In this document: in pieces, positions 6,086 to 6,688 of the stretch
Layout of the letters: every line of letters begins with the position of its first letter
How positions within the stretch are numbered: the stretch's first letter is position 1
DNA from: CALCKU01 sp964571595
GTDB lineage: Bacteria; Pseudomonadota; Alphaproteobacteria; Caulobacterales; Maricaulaceae
Assembly (NCBI GenBank): GCA_964571595.1
Contig: CAZNCJ010000102.1
Coordinates: 1-6,688, forward strand
Direction of reading: 5' to 3'
DNA length: 6,688 nucleotides
Position numbers and translations under genes: made by a program
The notes under the pieces: generated by a model
Databases searched by the model: none
What the model was told of the DNA's origin: nothing
Seen by the model: the letters and a program-made list of their open reading frames with translations, nothing else

Positions 6086-6539
6086 AACGCGTATATATAG
6101 CCGTCTTAGACTACCATTGTTTTTTACAGTAATGCTGGGTATGTCAGGGCTTGCGAGTGCAGAAAACCTTGTAGGTACATCGGTTAAGCTCAGAGCGCTT
6201 GATAAGGTCACCGCCACAACACAAGATTTTACCGTAAATCTTGGGGAGAGCCTCGTTTATGGCTCCCTGCGCGTTGATGTAAAACATTGTGAAAAAAAAC
6301 CGCCGGAGGAGATACCGGAAACATTTGCTTTTTTGCAAATTTTTGAAGCGCAATTAGACGGGAAGGGTGAGGCACTTGAGCGAGAGAAGGTCTTCTCAGG
6401 TTGGATGCTATCTTCGCGCCCTGCCATATCTGCACTCGATCATCCCGTTTACGATATATGGGTGTTGGGCTGTAATGTGCCTGTTGTCGAAATTGATCCC
6501 GAGCTGGATCAAAACCTGACACCTCAACTTCGCCCATAA
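6078..6539 (+). CDS. DUF2155 domain-containing exported protein
   Basis: The 153-residue protein starts with a typical signal peptide: basic residues (Lys3, Arg5, Arg9, Arg11), a hydrophobic stretch LPLFFTVMLGMSGL at about 12-25, and ASA at 27-29 before a likely cleavage site. It should therefore be periplasmic. The mature part shows the DUF2155 pattern: LRALDKVTATTQDF at 38-51, YGSLRVDVKHCEKKPPEE at 61-78, PETFAFLQIFEA at 80-91, FSGWMLSSRPAISALDHPVY at 106-125 and DIWVLGC up to Cys132. The two conserved cysteines, 71 and 132, could form a disulfide in the periplasm. The function of this family is not known. The ATG at 6078 lies inside the end of the NDUFA12 gene. A longer in-frame start at 5997 would place 27 extra residues before the signal peptide and is rejected. 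A weak GGAAA precedes the chosen start. The gene converges on aat, with 24 bp between stops. Confidence 0.88.
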   Translation: MSKTRIYSRLRLPLFFTVMLGMSGLASAENLVGTSVKLRALDKVTATTQDFTVNLGESLVYGSLRVDVKHCEKKPPEEIPETFAFLQIFEAQLDGKGEALEREKVFSGWMLSSRPAISALDHPVYDIWVLGCNVPVVEIDPELDQNLTPQLRP

Positions 6540-6563
6540 CCATATTTATCCGATAGGCCCGAG

Positions 6564-6688
6564 CTAAGTCTCGAAACGCGCCTTTAAGGCAATCGCAGCT
6601 GCTAGTTTTTCGTGATATGCGTCGCGACTGATTTCAATGCCGCCCATCGTCTCCAGATGGTCTGTAATATATTGCGTATCTAAGAGTT
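6564..6688 (-). CDS. aat: Leucyl/phenylalanyl-tRNA--protein transferase, C-terminal end (truncated by window edge)
   Basis: Only the last 40 codons are inside the window, ending at a TAG stop (6566-6564). The protein tail begins LLDTQYITDHLETMGGIEIS and ends LKARFET. The LLDTQ...THL-type segment followed by G.IEI.R..Y...L is the recognisable C-terminal signature of Aat. That enzyme transfers Leu or Phe from aminoacyl-tRNA to N-terminal Arg or Lys of proteins in the cytosol and marks them for ClpAP degradation (the bacterial N-end rule). The position next to DUF2155 and NDUFA12 agrees with a neighbourhood familiar from alphaproteobacteria, which strengthens the call. Nothing can be said about its start, promoter or full length from this window. 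Confidence 0.85.
   Translation of the reverse strand, partial: LLDTQYITDHLETMGGIEISRDAYHEKLAAAIALKARFET

Noticed and set aside
6330..6350. TTTGCAAA-like sequence, similar to acyl-CoA regulator sites
   Set aside because: It lies in the middle of the DUF2155 coding sequence, encoding a conserved FLQIFE segment, and far from any promoter.

Overview
The window looks like an ordinary stretch of an alphaproteobacterial chromosome of moderate GC content. Three things point that way: an NDUFA12-type complex I accessory protein, which is a protein of alphaproteobacteria and mitochondria; a DUF2155 secreted protein directly behind it; and an aat gene next door, a neighbourhood familiar from alphaproteobacteria. 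A marine member of the Hyphomonadales/Maricaulales type would fit, but that finer placement is only a guess.

Layout. Positions 1-822 (minus strand) hold the N-terminal part of a class A-type penicillin-binding protein with a complete GT51 glycosyltransferase signature. The gene runs off the left edge. Only 44 bp away, and divergent from it, is a YcgN-family (UPF0260) cysteine-cluster protein at 867-1343. It converges on a glutathione S-transferase homologue (1361-1993, minus strand). Upstream of the GST, also on the minus strand, lie the two methylmalonyl-CoA mutase genes: large subunit mutB (2108-4243) and small subunit mutA (4248-5474). They are 4 nt apart, with the mutB ribosome binding site inside the last codons of mutA. 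A 191-bp AT-rich intergenic region then separates mutA from a rightward pair, NDUFA12 (5690-6085) and the DUF2155 protein (6078-6539), which overlap by 8 nt. The right edge holds the C-terminal end of leucyl/phenylalanyl-tRNA-protein transferase (aat, minus strand), convergent with that pair.

How the genes work together. MutA and MutB form the adenosylcobalamin-dependent mutase that interconverts methylmalonyl-CoA and succinyl-CoA, used in propionate and branched- or odd-chain catabolism. The large subunit carries the B12-binding domain and the methylmalonyl-specific active-site residues. The small subunit is short (408 aa) and ends where the B12 domain would begin, so it is probably structural only. 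Epimerase, propionyl-CoA carboxylase and the MeaB chaperone are not in this window. The other genes are housekeeping functions: cell wall synthesis, respiratory complex I, and N-end-rule tagging.

I see no mobile element, CRISPR array, RNA gene or defence-like cassette. I do not see an undescribed system here. The points worth a second look are modest: the B12-domain-less small subunit, the tight NDUFA12-DUF2155 pairing, an inverted repeat over the predicted GST promoter, and two dyad sequences in the mutA/NDUFA12 intergenic region.
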